A stretch of DNA of 64,000 nucleotides from the NCBI GenBank assembly GCA_035934405.1, contig DASYXW010000072.1, positions 1-64,000 of the forward strand, written 5' to 3'. Origin of the DNA: DASYXW01 sp035934405 (GTDB lineage Bacteria > Acidobacteriota > Terriglobia > UBA7540). This document shows positions 5,661 through 13,125 of the stretch, piece after piece; position 1 is the stretch's first letter; every line of letters starts with the position of its first letter. Made by a program: the position numbers and the translations under genes. The notes under the pieces are model-generated. The model was not told where the DNA came from, did not search any database, and saw only the letters and a program-made list of their open reading frames with translations.

Positions 5661-8422
5661 CGCTATCAGTAGGGACGAAGCTCGGCCCTTACGAAATTCT
5701 CGCGCTGCTCGGTCGGGGCGGCATGGGCGAGGTCTATCGCGCCCGCGACACAAAGCTGGGCCGCGACGTGGCGCTGAAGGTTCTGCCGGAAGCGTTTGCC
5801 GCCGACGCCGAGCGCATGGCCCGCTTCCAGCGCGAGGCGCAGGTGCTCGCCTCGCTGAATCATCCCCACATCGCCGCCATTTACGGCCTGGAGGATTCCA
5901 GCAGCGCGCGGGCGCTGGTGATGGAACTGGTCGAAGGGCCGACGCTGGCCGAGCGGCTGTCCGTAGCGCCGCCATCTCGGCGGCAGGGCCCCGAAGTCGG
6001 CAAGATGCCGGCGCTACAGTTCGACGAGGCGCTCGCGATCGCCAAGCAGATCGCCGAGGCGCTGGAGGCCGCCCACGAGCGTGGGATCATTCATCGTGAC
6101 TTGAAACCGGCCAACATCAAGATCACGCCCGAAGGCGCGGTCAAGGTTCTCGACTTCGGCCTGGCCAAGGCGCTCAACCCCCAGGATTCCACCACCAATC
6201 TTAACCAGGCCAACTCGCCGACGCTGAGCGCAGCGGCGACGCAGGCGGGGCTGATCCTCGGCACGGCGGCCTACATGAGCCCGGAGCAGGCCAAAGGAAA
6301 ATCCGTGGATCGCCGCGCGGACATCTGGGCCTTCGGGTGCGTGCTCTATGAAATGCTCACGGGCCGGCAGGCATTCGAGGGTGAGACGATTTCCGACGTC
6401 CTCGCCGCCGTCATCCGGGCGGAACCGGATTGGGCAACGGTGCCGCCGAACACGCCGGCGTCGATTCGTAAGCTCACCCAGCGCTGCCTGCAAAAAGACC
6501 CGAAGCAGCGATTGCAAGCCATCGGTGAGGCGCGCATCGCCATTGAAGAAGCGCTGACCGGTGGCACGGGCGTCTCGCCCGTGAGCATTGATGGGCAGGA
6601 TGCCCATGCCACGACCGGCGAGCACCGCTCGCCGCTACAGCGCGCCCTCCCGTGGGCGCTGGCGGCATTGTGTTTTGTCATCGCCGGAGTTTTTGCAATC
6701 GGCTATTTCCGCACGACCTCTATTCCTGTGCCGTCCGTTCGTTCTTACATTCTCCCCCCAGAGAAAACCACTTTCGCTTTCGAGGCGGCAACTGGAACCC
6801 CTGCACTTTCTCCTGACGGCAGGTGGCTGGTCTTTGCGGCGCGGGACTCCTCCGGCAAGGAGATGCTCTGGGTGCGCCCGCTCGATTCATTGAGCGCTCA
6901 ACCGCTCCAAGGCACTCAAGGCGCATCTTTCCCCTTCTGGTCGCCGGACAACCGTTTCGTGGGCTACTTTGCGTCCGGCAAGCTGATGAAGATTGAGATT
7001 TCCGGCGGCCCAGCCCAGACAGTTTGCGACGCACCAAGCGGGCGCGGGGGAACGTGGAGCGCCAAAGGCGTGATTGTTTTTGCTCCGGTACAAACCGGCG
7101 GACTTGACCGGGTCCCAGCCGCCGGGGGAAGCTCCGCACCTCTTGTTCCGCTCGATAAATCCAGTCAGCTATTCTCCCTTCGCTGGCCGGTATTCCTTCC
7201 GGACGGCCGCCACTTCATGTACTGGGCGGGCAATCCTTTTTCGGCGGCTTCCCCGAGCGCCACTCGCGGAATCTATCTTGGCTCGCTCGATGGCCAAGGC
7301 CGCAAGTTCCTCTTCCCGGCAGACAGTGATGCTCTTTATGCGCCTCCCGGATACCTGCTTTTCCTGAGTGGCGGCGTGAATGGCGAGACGTTAATGGCGC
7401 GGCCCTTTGACACGCGCGGCCTGACGCCGGCGGGTGAGGCCCTCCCGGTTGCCGAGCATGTTGCCAACCCGCGGAACTTCAGCCTCGGTCATTTCTCCGT
7501 CTCTCAACAAGGCGATCTGGTGTACGAGACGAGCGAGCCGGATGAGGCGCAGGTTGCCTGGATGGACAGAAGTGGAAAGCAACTGGGCGCTGTGGGCAAG
7601 CCAGGCATCATCACCGACCCGCGACTCTCGCCCGATGGCAAGACCTTGGCGGAGGTGGTCACGGACCCACAGTCAAGAAATTATGATCTCTGGCTGGTGG
7701 ACTTGGCTCGCGGAGTACGCACGCGGTTCACCTTCAACCCGGCGGTCGAAAGACACCCCGCCTGGTCGCCGGATGGAACGAGAATCACCTTCTCTTCCAT
7801 TCGCGGCGGGCAGTTTGACATTTATGTAAAGCCAGCGAACGGGACAGGGACCAGCCAACCTCTGGTCCAGGACAATGCAATAAAGTATGTTGACGACTGG
7901 TCGAGCGACGGGCGGTACATCGCTTACAACCGTTTCGACCCGCAAGGGAAGACCGGATGGGATCTCTGGATCCTGCCACTCTTCGGGGATAAGAAACCTT
8001 TCCCGTTCTTAGCGAGCCAGTTTAACGAGGGTGATGCGTCGTTTTCGCCAGACGGCAAATGGCTCGCCTATAGTTCAGATGAGTCCGGCAACGGCAGGTT
8101 AGAAGTGTACGTTGTGGCGTTTCCGCAGGGGAACGGTAAATGGCAGGTTTCGACGAGCGGAGGCTTGGGACCGAGGTGGCGGCGGGACGGGAAGGAATTA
8201 TTCTATATTTCCGAGGACAACAAGCTGATGGCGGTGGCGATTCAAGAGAAAAGCGGCACGCTCGAAATCGGCAGCGCCCAGGCTTTGTTTCAGGGTACCG
8301 GCACGCATTATGACGTCACGGCCGATGGGAAAAAGTTCGTCGTTTTGACCCAGTCCACCCAGTCGGGCGCGGAGCCGATCACGCTGGTGGTCAACTGGCC
8401 GGCGCTGCTGAAAAAGCAGTGA
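5657..8422 (+). CDS. Membrane Ser/Thr protein kinase with C-terminal TolB-like propeller (second of pair)
   Basis: 921 residues, paralogous to the upstream kinase and translationally coupled to it (ATGA overlap). Kinase motifs are GRGGMGEVY, Lys41, HRD at 146-148, DFG at 166-168 and YMSPEQAKG. A membrane helix follows at about 331-353. The periplasmic part carries WD40/PD40 (TolB-like) strands such as SPDGRWLVFAA, WSPDGTRITF and FSPDGKWLAYSSDESG. Two repeat-derived inserts interrupt it: residues ~102-121 in the kinase domain, at the same place as in kinase 1, and ~302-326 in the juxtamembrane linker. The C-terminal halves of the two kinases are much less alike than the kinase domains, suggesting different stimuli. 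The stop codon lies in a 7-bp repeat array. Confidence 0.9.
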   Translation: MTLSVGTKLGPYEILALLGRGGMGEVYRARDTKLGRDVALKVLPEAFAADAERMARFQREAQVLASLNHPHIAAIYGLEDSSSARALVMELVEGPTLAERLSVAPPSRRQGPEVGKMPALQFDEALAIAKQIAEALEAAHERGIIHRDLKPANIKITPEGAVKVLDFGLAKALNPQDSTTNLNQANSPTLSAAATQAGLILGTAAYMSPEQAKGKSVDRRADIWAFGCVLYEMLTGRQAFEGETISDVLAAVIRAEPDWATVPPNTPASIRKLTQRCLQKDPKQRLQAIGEARIAIEEALTGGTGVSPVSIDGQDAHATTGEHRSPLQRALPWALAALCFVIAGVFAIGYFRTTSIPVPSVRSYILPPEKTTFAFEAATGTPALSPDGRWLVFAARDSSGKEMLWVRPLDSLSAQPLQGTQGASFPFWSPDNRFVGYFASGKLMKIEISGGPAQTVCDAPSGRGGTWSAKGVIVFAPVQTGGLDRVPAAGGSSAPLVPLDKSSQLFSLRWPVFLPDGRHFMYWAGNPFSAASPSATRGIYLGSLDGQGRKFLFPADSDALYAPPGYLLFLSGGVNGETLMARPFDTRGLTPAGEALPVAEHVANPRNFSLGHFSVSQQGDLVYETSEPDEAQVAWMDRSGKQLGAVGKPGIITDPRLSPDGKTLAEVVTDPQSRNYDLWLVDLARGVRTRFTFNPAVERHPAWSPDGTRITFSSIRGGQFDIYVKPANGTGTSQPLVQDNAIKYVDDWSSDGRYIAYNRFDPQGKTGWDLWILPLFGDKKPFPFLASQFNEGDASFSPDGKWLAYSSDESGNGRLEVYVVAFPQGNGKWQVSTSGGLGPRWRRDGKELFYISEDNKLMAVAIQEKSGTLEIGSAQALFQGTGTHYDVTADGKKFVVLTQSTQSGAEPITLVVNWPALLKKQ
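5963..6017 (+). repeat. Paired-hairpin element inserted in frame in kinase 2 (kinase domain)
   Basis: Bounded by GTAGC (5963-5967) and GCTAC (6013-6017). It holds a GCCGCC-ATCTC-GGCGGC hairpin and a second arm pair around GTCGGCAAGATGCCGGC. It occupies the same protein position as the element in kinase 1 but differs in sequence and length. Confidence 0.65.
6561..6633 (+). repeat. GTGGC/GCCAC double-hairpin element plus adjoining hairpin in kinase 2 linker
   Basis: GTGGC (6561) and GCCAC (6608-6612) bound hairpins CACGGGCG-TCT-CGCCCGTG and ATGGGCAGGATGCCCAT. A third hairpin, GGCGAG-CAC-CGCTCGCC, follows at 6617-6633. Translated, it gives a GTGVSPVS / GQDAHATT-type peptide, which I recognise as a frequent repeat-derived peptide in Acidobacteriota and Planctomycetota. 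It lies between the kinase domain and the membrane helix, where extra residues are tolerated. Confidence 0.7.
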
Positions 8423-8446
8423 CGAGTGACAAGTGGCAAGCGAGAA
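8419..8446 (+). repeat. 7-bp degenerate array over the stop of kinase 2
   Basis: Four consecutive 7-bp units: GTGACGA, GTGACAA, GTGGCAA, GCGAGAA. The TGA stop of the kinase gene (8420-8422) is inside the first unit. Confidence 0.75.
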
Positions 8447-8524
8447 CGATTTCGAATGCAAGGAAATTGATATAAACTAGAGAGACAACGCCGAAGGTCG
8501 GTATCAAATCCGAAGCTCGCTCGT

Positions 8525-8564
8525 TCACTCAATCGCCCGATCACCCAATCGCTCAATCTCTCAA
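8525..8564 (+). repeat. 8-bp degenerate array upstream of small membrane protein gene
   Basis: Five consecutive 8-bp units: TCACTCAA, TCGCCCGA, TCACCCAA, TCGCTCAA, TCTCTCAA. It is the same unit type as the right arm of the cassette at 218-670, and again directly precedes a plus-strand gene. Confidence 0.75.
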
Positions 8565-8579
8565 TGCTTCCTCATGGTG

Positions 8580-8585
8580 TAAAAT
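8580..8585 (+). promoter_or_regulatory. TAAAAT -10-like box, near-leaderless
   Basis: TAAAAT ends 2 bases before ATG 8588 and 8 bases before ATG 8594. A transcript starting about 7 bases downstream would begin at or near the second ATG, so the gene is probably leaderless. The -35 region would fall in the repeat array and is not recognisable. Confidence 0.4.
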
Positions 8586-8587
8586 GA

Positions 8588-8998
8588 ATGGTGATGACAC
8601 TTCTTGATTCGACTCCGCCGAAACCGCCTAGCAAGCTGCGAAGGTATCTTCCGGCCGGGATCATTTTCGTGGTGGTCGTCGGCGCCCTCTTCACGTACAC
8701 GCTTTGGGATACGCCGGAAGAGCACGCCGTCAGCCACTTCCTCACCACGCTCGAACGGGGAAATTACCCGGAGGCGTACCGGCTCTGGCAGCCGGGTGAA
8801 TCTTACAGTTATGAGGATTTCCTCTCGGGCTGGGGCGAGAAGGGTGACTACGGCAGGATTCGCAGCTTCACAATCCTGAGCGCAAAATCGAAGGGATCAG
8901 ACACGGTGATCGTCACCGTGCGGATCAATAATGTGGACCCGCCCGCCACGCTGCTGGTGGACCGGAAGACGAAGGGACTGGCGTATTCGCCGTTTTAG
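8588..8998 (+). CDS. Small membrane-anchored protein, NTF2/DUF4878-like fold possible
   Basis: 136 residues. A membrane helix at about 23-45 (AGIIFVVVVGALFTYTLW) is followed by a soluble domain beginning HAVSHFLTTLERGNYPEAYRLW, which resembles the opening helices of NTF2-like/DUF4878 proteins, and strands later on (DTVIVTVRI, ATLLVDRK). Alternative start ATG 8594. No catalytic motif seen; function unknown. It stands alone between the kinases and the FecR-type gene. Confidence 0.7.
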   Translation: MVMTLLDSTPPKPPSKLRRYLPAGIIFVVVVGALFTYTLWDTPEEHAVSHFLTTLERGNYPEAYRLWQPGESYSYEDFLSGWGEKGDYGRIRSFTILSAKSKGSDTVIVTVRINNVDPPATLLVDRKTKGLAYSPF

Positions 8999-9303
8999 GA
9001 TGGCGATACCCCCTGGTGTAACGCCGCGCGTTTGCGTGTAAGAAGGGTATCCGACTTGGGGTACAAGGCCGCCTAAGGCGGTGCGCGGCGGACATCGACG
9101 CTTTTCGCTAAGCCCCAAGCTGGGTATGTGATACGGTATTTTGGCTGGGAGGTTGCACCGGTTGGAATCGGACGTGCAGTGAAGGCGAGTTGAGGTAAGG
9201 CTCGAGTTGTAGCAAGACTAATGAAGTGATTGCAAGACGGAGAAACGACAATCACGAAAAGACGTTCTCCTTACTACGCTCTCTTGAGCGCCGGGGGTTC
9301 AGT
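8999..9303 (+). other. 305-bp spacer with two small palindromes
   Basis: No gene supported. It contains GATACCC (9005-9011) facing GGGTATC (9045-9051), which could act as a weak terminator for the small membrane-protein gene, and CCGCCT-A-AGGCGG at about 9070-9082. The rest shows no recognisable signal apart from a purine-rich GGGGG just before ATG 9304. An in-frame GTG at 9226 would extend the next protein, but the extension destroys an obvious signal peptide. Confidence 0.5.
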
Positions 9304-11205
9304 ATGAAACCGACAGCAAGATCACTTGTGGCGTCGCTGGCACTCTTTGTTCTGTCAGGCTCGGCGACCTTTCTGGCCGCGCCGTTGCCGGCTCAGGATC
9401 AGCCGGATCAGCAGGCTCAGGGCGATCAAGGCAATCCGCCGGACCGCGTGGCGCGGCTCAGCTACCTGGGAGGCAACGTCTCGTTGCAGGTGAACGGCGA
9501 GAGCGATTGGAGCCAGGCTTCGCTGAACTACACGGCGACCACGGGCGACCGGTTGTACACCGACCAGGGCGCGCGGGCGGAGCTCGAGATCGGGTCGCTC
9601 ACGGTGCGCATGTCGGAGGCCACGGACCTCACCATCGCCAACCTCACCGATCAAATCGCGCAATTCGGCTTGGAGCAGGGCGCGATCCGCGTCCGGGTTT
9701 ACGACCTGCCTTCCGGCAACTCCGTGGAAGTGGACACGCCCAACGGCGCGCTGACGCTGCTGGGGCCTGGTGATTACCGCATGGACACGGATTCCAACGG
9801 CACGCGAGTGAGCGTATACGACGGCAGCGTCCAGATCAGCGGCGGCGGCGCCGACCAGACGGTGGATGCGGGCGCGGCCGTGGAGCTGACCGGCACGGGT
9901 CCCGTCCAGATTGCTTCGGTGGGGCTGCCGGGTCCAGACGATTTTGACCGCTGGTGCCAAGAGCGCGACCGGCTTGTTCAAGACTCCGCCTCCGCGCGCT
10001 ACGTGAGCCGCGATATCCCAGGTTATAGCGACCTCGATCAGTACGGGCGCTGGCAGCCGGATTCGGAATACGGCCCGGTGTGGTATCCCTCCGGCGTTCC
10101 GGCCGGTTGGGTGCCGTACCGGTACGGCCATTGGGCCTGGGTGGAACCGTGGGGCTGGACGTGGGTGGAAGATGAGCCCTGGGGATTCTGCCCGTTCCAC
10201 TACGGCCGCTGGGCCTTCATTGGTGGAGGCTGGGGTTGGGTTCCGGGACCCGTGGTGGTATCGCCCTTTTATGCGCCCGCTCTGGTGGCTTTCGTCGGCG
10301 GCTCGGGCTTCTCCGTCGGTTTCGGCTTCGGCGGCATCGGCGTCGCGGCGTGGTTCCCGCTCGGGCCGCGCGAGCCCTTCTTCCCCTCCTATCACTACGG
10401 GGGCGATTATCTTCGCCAGGTGAACATCACCAACATTCGCAACGTCACCAATATTACTAACATTATAAACGTCACCAACATTAACAACATCCACTATGTA
10501 AACAGAACCGTGGCCACGACGGTCGTACCGAAGACAGTGCTCGCCAGCGGCCAGCCCGTCGCTCGCCAGGTGGTCAAGGTGAACCCGCAGCAGTTGGCGC
10601 GGGCGCCGATCATTCCTCATCCGACCATCGCGCCCACCGCGCGCGCCGCCGTAGGGGCCGCGAAGGTTGTGCCCCGACCGCCGGTGCGCGTGCATCGCGT
10701 GATTGCCACTCCCGGCCCGAGGCCAGCGGCTAGGGCAGCAACTCCACCCGCGCCGGGCCGGCGAGCGGCGCCTGCAGGCCAAAGCAACGCGCGGCCGCCG
10801 CTCGTCACCCGCATGCCTCCGCCGGCGAGTAGTGGCAACGCGCGTCCGGCGACGGGCAACCCGCCGCCGCAACGCGCTACATCACCCGGGCGAACGGCGC
10901 CGCCGGAGCGCGCCGCGCCGCAGCAGCGACCAGCCCAGCCGCAACAGGCTGGGCGGCCGCGAACGACTCCACCGAACCTGATTACCAAGCGCCCGCCGCC
11001 GCCTCGCGACGTGCCGTTCCAGGCGCACCAGAAAGCGCTCCAGCAGGACCCTGGACGTCCACTCGGGCCGCGACAGGAGCGGAACATCCAACAGGGAAAA
11101 CCCGCCGGACCGCCGCGGAGTCGTGAGTTCCCGCCACACCCGGCTCCCAGGGCGGAGAAGCCCGCTGCGCCTTCCAAGAAGGAGTCTCGTCCGCCGCGAA
11201 ACTAG
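9304..11205 (+). CDS. Exported FecR-domain protein with DUF6600-type Trp/Tyr-rich region and Pro-rich tail
   Basis: About 633 residues from ATG 9304, which follows GGGGG and opens a clear signal peptide ending ...APLPAQ. A FecR-like domain comes first (VARLSYLGGNVSLQVNG, then TGDRLYTDQGARAELEIG). Next is a Tyr/Trp/Gly-rich block with YGRWQP, WYPSG, YRYGHWAWVEPWGWTW and YGRWAF (DUF6600 style). A short Asn-Ile/Val-Thr repeat (nt ~10421-10502) and a ~230-residue Pro/Ala/Arg-rich basic tail end the protein. Likely a periplasmic or surface protein; FecR domains often serve as signal or polymer-binding modules. No sigma/FecI partner is next to it. Confidence 0.82.
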   Translation: MKPTARSLVASLALFVLSGSATFLAAPLPAQDQPDQQAQGDQGNPPDRVARLSYLGGNVSLQVNGESDWSQASLNYTATTGDRLYTDQGARAELEIGSLTVRMSEATDLTIANLTDQIAQFGLEQGAIRVRVYDLPSGNSVEVDTPNGALTLLGPGDYRMDTDSNGTRVSVYDGSVQISGGGADQTVDAGAAVELTGTGPVQIASVGLPGPDDFDRWCQERDRLVQDSASARYVSRDIPGYSDLDQYGRWQPDSEYGPVWYPSGVPAGWVPYRYGHWAWVEPWGWTWVEDEPWGFCPFHYGRWAFIGGGWGWVPGPVVVSPFYAPALVAFVGGSGFSVGFGFGGIGVAAWFPLGPREPFFPSYHYGGDYLRQVNITNIRNVTNITNIINVTNINNIHYVNRTVATTVVPKTVLASGQPVARQVVKVNPQQLARAPIIPHPTIAPTARAAVGAAKVVPRPPVRVHRVIATPGPRPAARAATPPAPGRRAAPAGQSNARPPLVTRMPPPASSGNARPATGNPPPQRATSPGRTAPPERAAPQQRPAQPQQAGRPRTTPPNLITKRPPPPRDVPFQAHQKALQQDPGRPLGPRQERNIQQGKPAGPPRSREFPPHPAPRAEKPAAPSKKESRPPRN

Positions 11206-11275
11206 CCTGGAAGTGCTCATGTTTTTGCGGCGGCGAGGTTCCAACAGGTGTACTATGGCTGGTTGAGGTGTGTTT

Positions 11276-11842
11276 ATGGCGCTTATGACCAGCGTGGCTG
11301 GACGGCAGTGTCTCACCTTGACCTCTTCGTTGCTGGCTATCACTCTGCTAACGGCGAGCGGCGTGGGTGCCCAAGGTGGGTTCCAAGTCGTTACCGGGCG
11401 GGAGTTTGATCGAGCGGTACCGAGCGAATTTTACCTTGAGGGCAACGCCATTCCCACCCAGAAACGCAACGCGGCACTCGTTCGGACACCGAGGGGTCAT
11501 CGGGTTCTGGTGGCGCTGCTTGACACCTCCGGATACAGTTCGCAGGTGCAGCAGAAATATCTTGGCATGATCATCGTCGAGGGCGGTGTGTCTGTATGCG
11601 GGAGGCATTTGGGTACGGGCAGCTATGGGTTCGGTCTTCAGGCGCCGAAGGACTCGCACACAGGGTCGACTTCGTCGAACGAAGCTAAATTTCTTGTCTA
11701 CAGTCAGGATGGTGTCGAGCAGAGCGAGTGCCAAGTGCGGCCGGACTCTGGTGTGGCACACCCCCGTCCGCTGCAAATTTTCGTTGAAGAAGATGGAACC
11801 GGAGCCCTGTTTCTCGGGCGTTATCGGCTCGCTCTAGAGTAG
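11276..11842 (+). CDS. Secreted protein of unknown function
   Basis: 188 residues from ATG 11276, with GAGG about 8 bases upstream and a TACTAT -10-like box at about 11251. A signal peptide (LTLTSSLLAITLLTASGVGAQ) is followed by a compact domain with two or more Cys residues (VCGRHLG, EQSECQVRP) and strand-like segments. A GTG at 11270 could add two residues. No family recognised. Single gene, followed by a long spacer. Confidence 0.65.
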   Translation: MALMTSVAGRQCLTLTSSLLAITLLTASGVGAQGGFQVVTGREFDRAVPSEFYLEGNAIPTQKRNAALVRTPRGHRVLVALLDTSGYSSQVQQKYLGMIIVEGGVSVCGRHLGTGSYGFGLQAPKDSHTGSTSSNEAKFLVYSQDGVEQSECQVRPDSGVAHPRPLQIFVEEDGTGALFLGRYRLALE

Positions 11843-12304
11843 GGAGAAATGACGGTTAAACCGGGAATATTACTGAAAGTAGGTAAGTTGAATCCGAACG
11901 CAGCAGGCCCGATTTACCAGCGGCCGAAGGCGAGTGGGTTTGAGCCATGACCGCAAGCCTGTCTTCGTACCAGCACGATCATTTACCAAGGCTCGGTGGC
12001 AGCGCCGGAGTTAACCTGATAATGAGAAAATTTATTTTAAAGTTAATGGTAACTAAGTGCTTACGTGAGTTCAATTTACGCAATGCCTAAGGGAAGGGAA
12101 TTTCCACTCTTGTACCAAATTTTTCACTTTTGGAGTTGGGGAGCTCTGGCAGGCAGGGACGTAAGCCATCTTATTTGATAAGCTTATGTTCTATCGTTGT
12201 TTGGAGTGACAATTGCTCAGCCTAGAGCTCAGTAGTGTGATGAGCGCGCGTCGTTGTGATGGTTTTTTGGGCAACTTGATTTCGCCTCGAGGAGTTTCAA
12301 ACTT
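11843..12304 (+). other. 462-bp spacer upstream of PEP-CTERM gene, nothing definite
   Basis: The spacer is more AT-rich than its surroundings in the middle (around 12020-12080), consistent with a promoter region. No open frame of interest, no clear -35/-10 pair, and no complete riboswitch. GGGACGTAAGCC at about 12157 resembles one strand of a c-di-GMP-I aptamer, but the partner elements are missing. GAGGAG at 12289-12294 is the ribosome-binding site of the next gene. Confidence 0.5.
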
Positions 12305-12934
12305 ATGAAGAGCAAAATTTTGCTGGCGGTTGTTTTGATGGTGGGCACGGCTTCGCTGGCCACGGCGGGATCCTGTGGTGTGGGTACCTTGGCGACTTAC
12401 ATCGGTACGACCTGCACGATCGACGGCGTGACCTTCAGCAACTTTGCCTACACGGGTACGGGTTCGGGTGGTGCTCATGCCATCCCGGCGGACGGCGTCG
12501 CGGTTACGCCATCCGGATTGGGGTTCCAGTTCACGGCTCCCTGGAACGTCGGGGCCAACCAGGAGTTGGACTCGGCAATATCTTACACAGCTTCTGGCAG
12601 CATCACGGACTTGGTGCTGGCGATGGGCGGTTTCTTCTTTACTGGAGGCGGAACGGTGAGCGTGGCCGAGACGACGAACATACCGGGGGTCAATCTGGCG
12701 GTATTCTCGAACTCCACAGGCACCGTGTCCAGTGCGTCGGCTACCTTCGGCCCTGTGAGCTCGATCAACGTTATCAAGGACATCGCCGTCAACGGCCACA
12801 CGGGTTCGGCAGCGGTCTCGGTGGTCTTCAACCAGTTTTCGACCGGCACCCCGGAACCGGCATCTTTGCTGCTGCTGGGCTCAGGGCTGGTGGGACTGGC
12901 TGGTTTCATTCGCCGTCGCAAGACCTCGAAATAG
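12305..12934 (+). CDS. PEP-CTERM sorting-domain protein
   Basis: 209 residues with a signal peptide (KILLAVVLMVGTASLATA), a Gly/Thr/Ser-rich beta-type body, and a classic PEP-CTERM tail: TPEPASLLLLGSG, hydrophobic helix, then RRRKTSK at the end. The tail is recognised by exosortase, which processes such proteins at the cell surface, often with exopolysaccharide production. No exosortase gene is in the window. Good ribosome-binding site (GAGGAG, 10-base spacing). A strong hairpin follows, so it is probably monocistronic. Confidence 0.88.
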   Translation: MKSKILLAVVLMVGTASLATAGSCGVGTLATYIGTTCTIDGVTFSNFAYTGTGSGGAHAIPADGVAVTPSGLGFQFTAPWNVGANQELDSAISYTASGSITDLVLAMGGFFFTGGGTVSVAETTNIPGVNLAVFSNSTGTVSSASATFGPVSSINVIKDIAVNGHTGSAAVSVVFNQFSTGTPEPASLLLLGSGLVGLAGFIRRRKTSK

Positions 12935-12962
12935 TTGCGTGGGGTTTCTTAGTTTCAAAACT

Positions 12963-12992
12963 GGAGGCTGTCCGTCCCGCCGGATAGCCTCC
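12963..12992 (+). terminator. Hairpin after PEP-CTERM gene
   Basis: Twelve-pair stem GGAGGCTGTCCG / CGGATAGCCTCC (one G-T wobble) with a 6-base loop, 29 bases after the stop. There is no T-run, so it may protect the mRNA end or act with Rho rather than as a full intrinsic terminator. Confidence 0.55.
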
Positions 12993-13125
12993 TGAGTTCT
13001 CCCCCCAGATTACTTTCCCCTTACGCTTTTTCCGAGCGATTCCTCTTGACATTGGCACGGCCTTGCCTCAGATTCACGCTTTAGGATAACTGTGTAGTAT
13101 ATAACCTTTGAACGAGAGGTGAAAC

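Noticed and set aside
9355..10872. 505-codon open frame on the minus strand opposite the FecR/DUF6600 gene
   Set aside because: Arg/His/Ala-rich shadow frame of a GC-rich gene; no start signal, domain or signal peptide.
12120..12180. Possible c-di-GMP-I riboswitch (GGGACGTAAGCC)
   Set aside because: Only one short strand resembles the aptamer; the GCAAA-containing partner helix and tetraloop are absent.
13046..13051. TTGACA before the SBBP gene as a promoter
   Set aside because: At 16-18 bases spacing the -10 candidates match poorly (CAGATT); kept only as a possibility.
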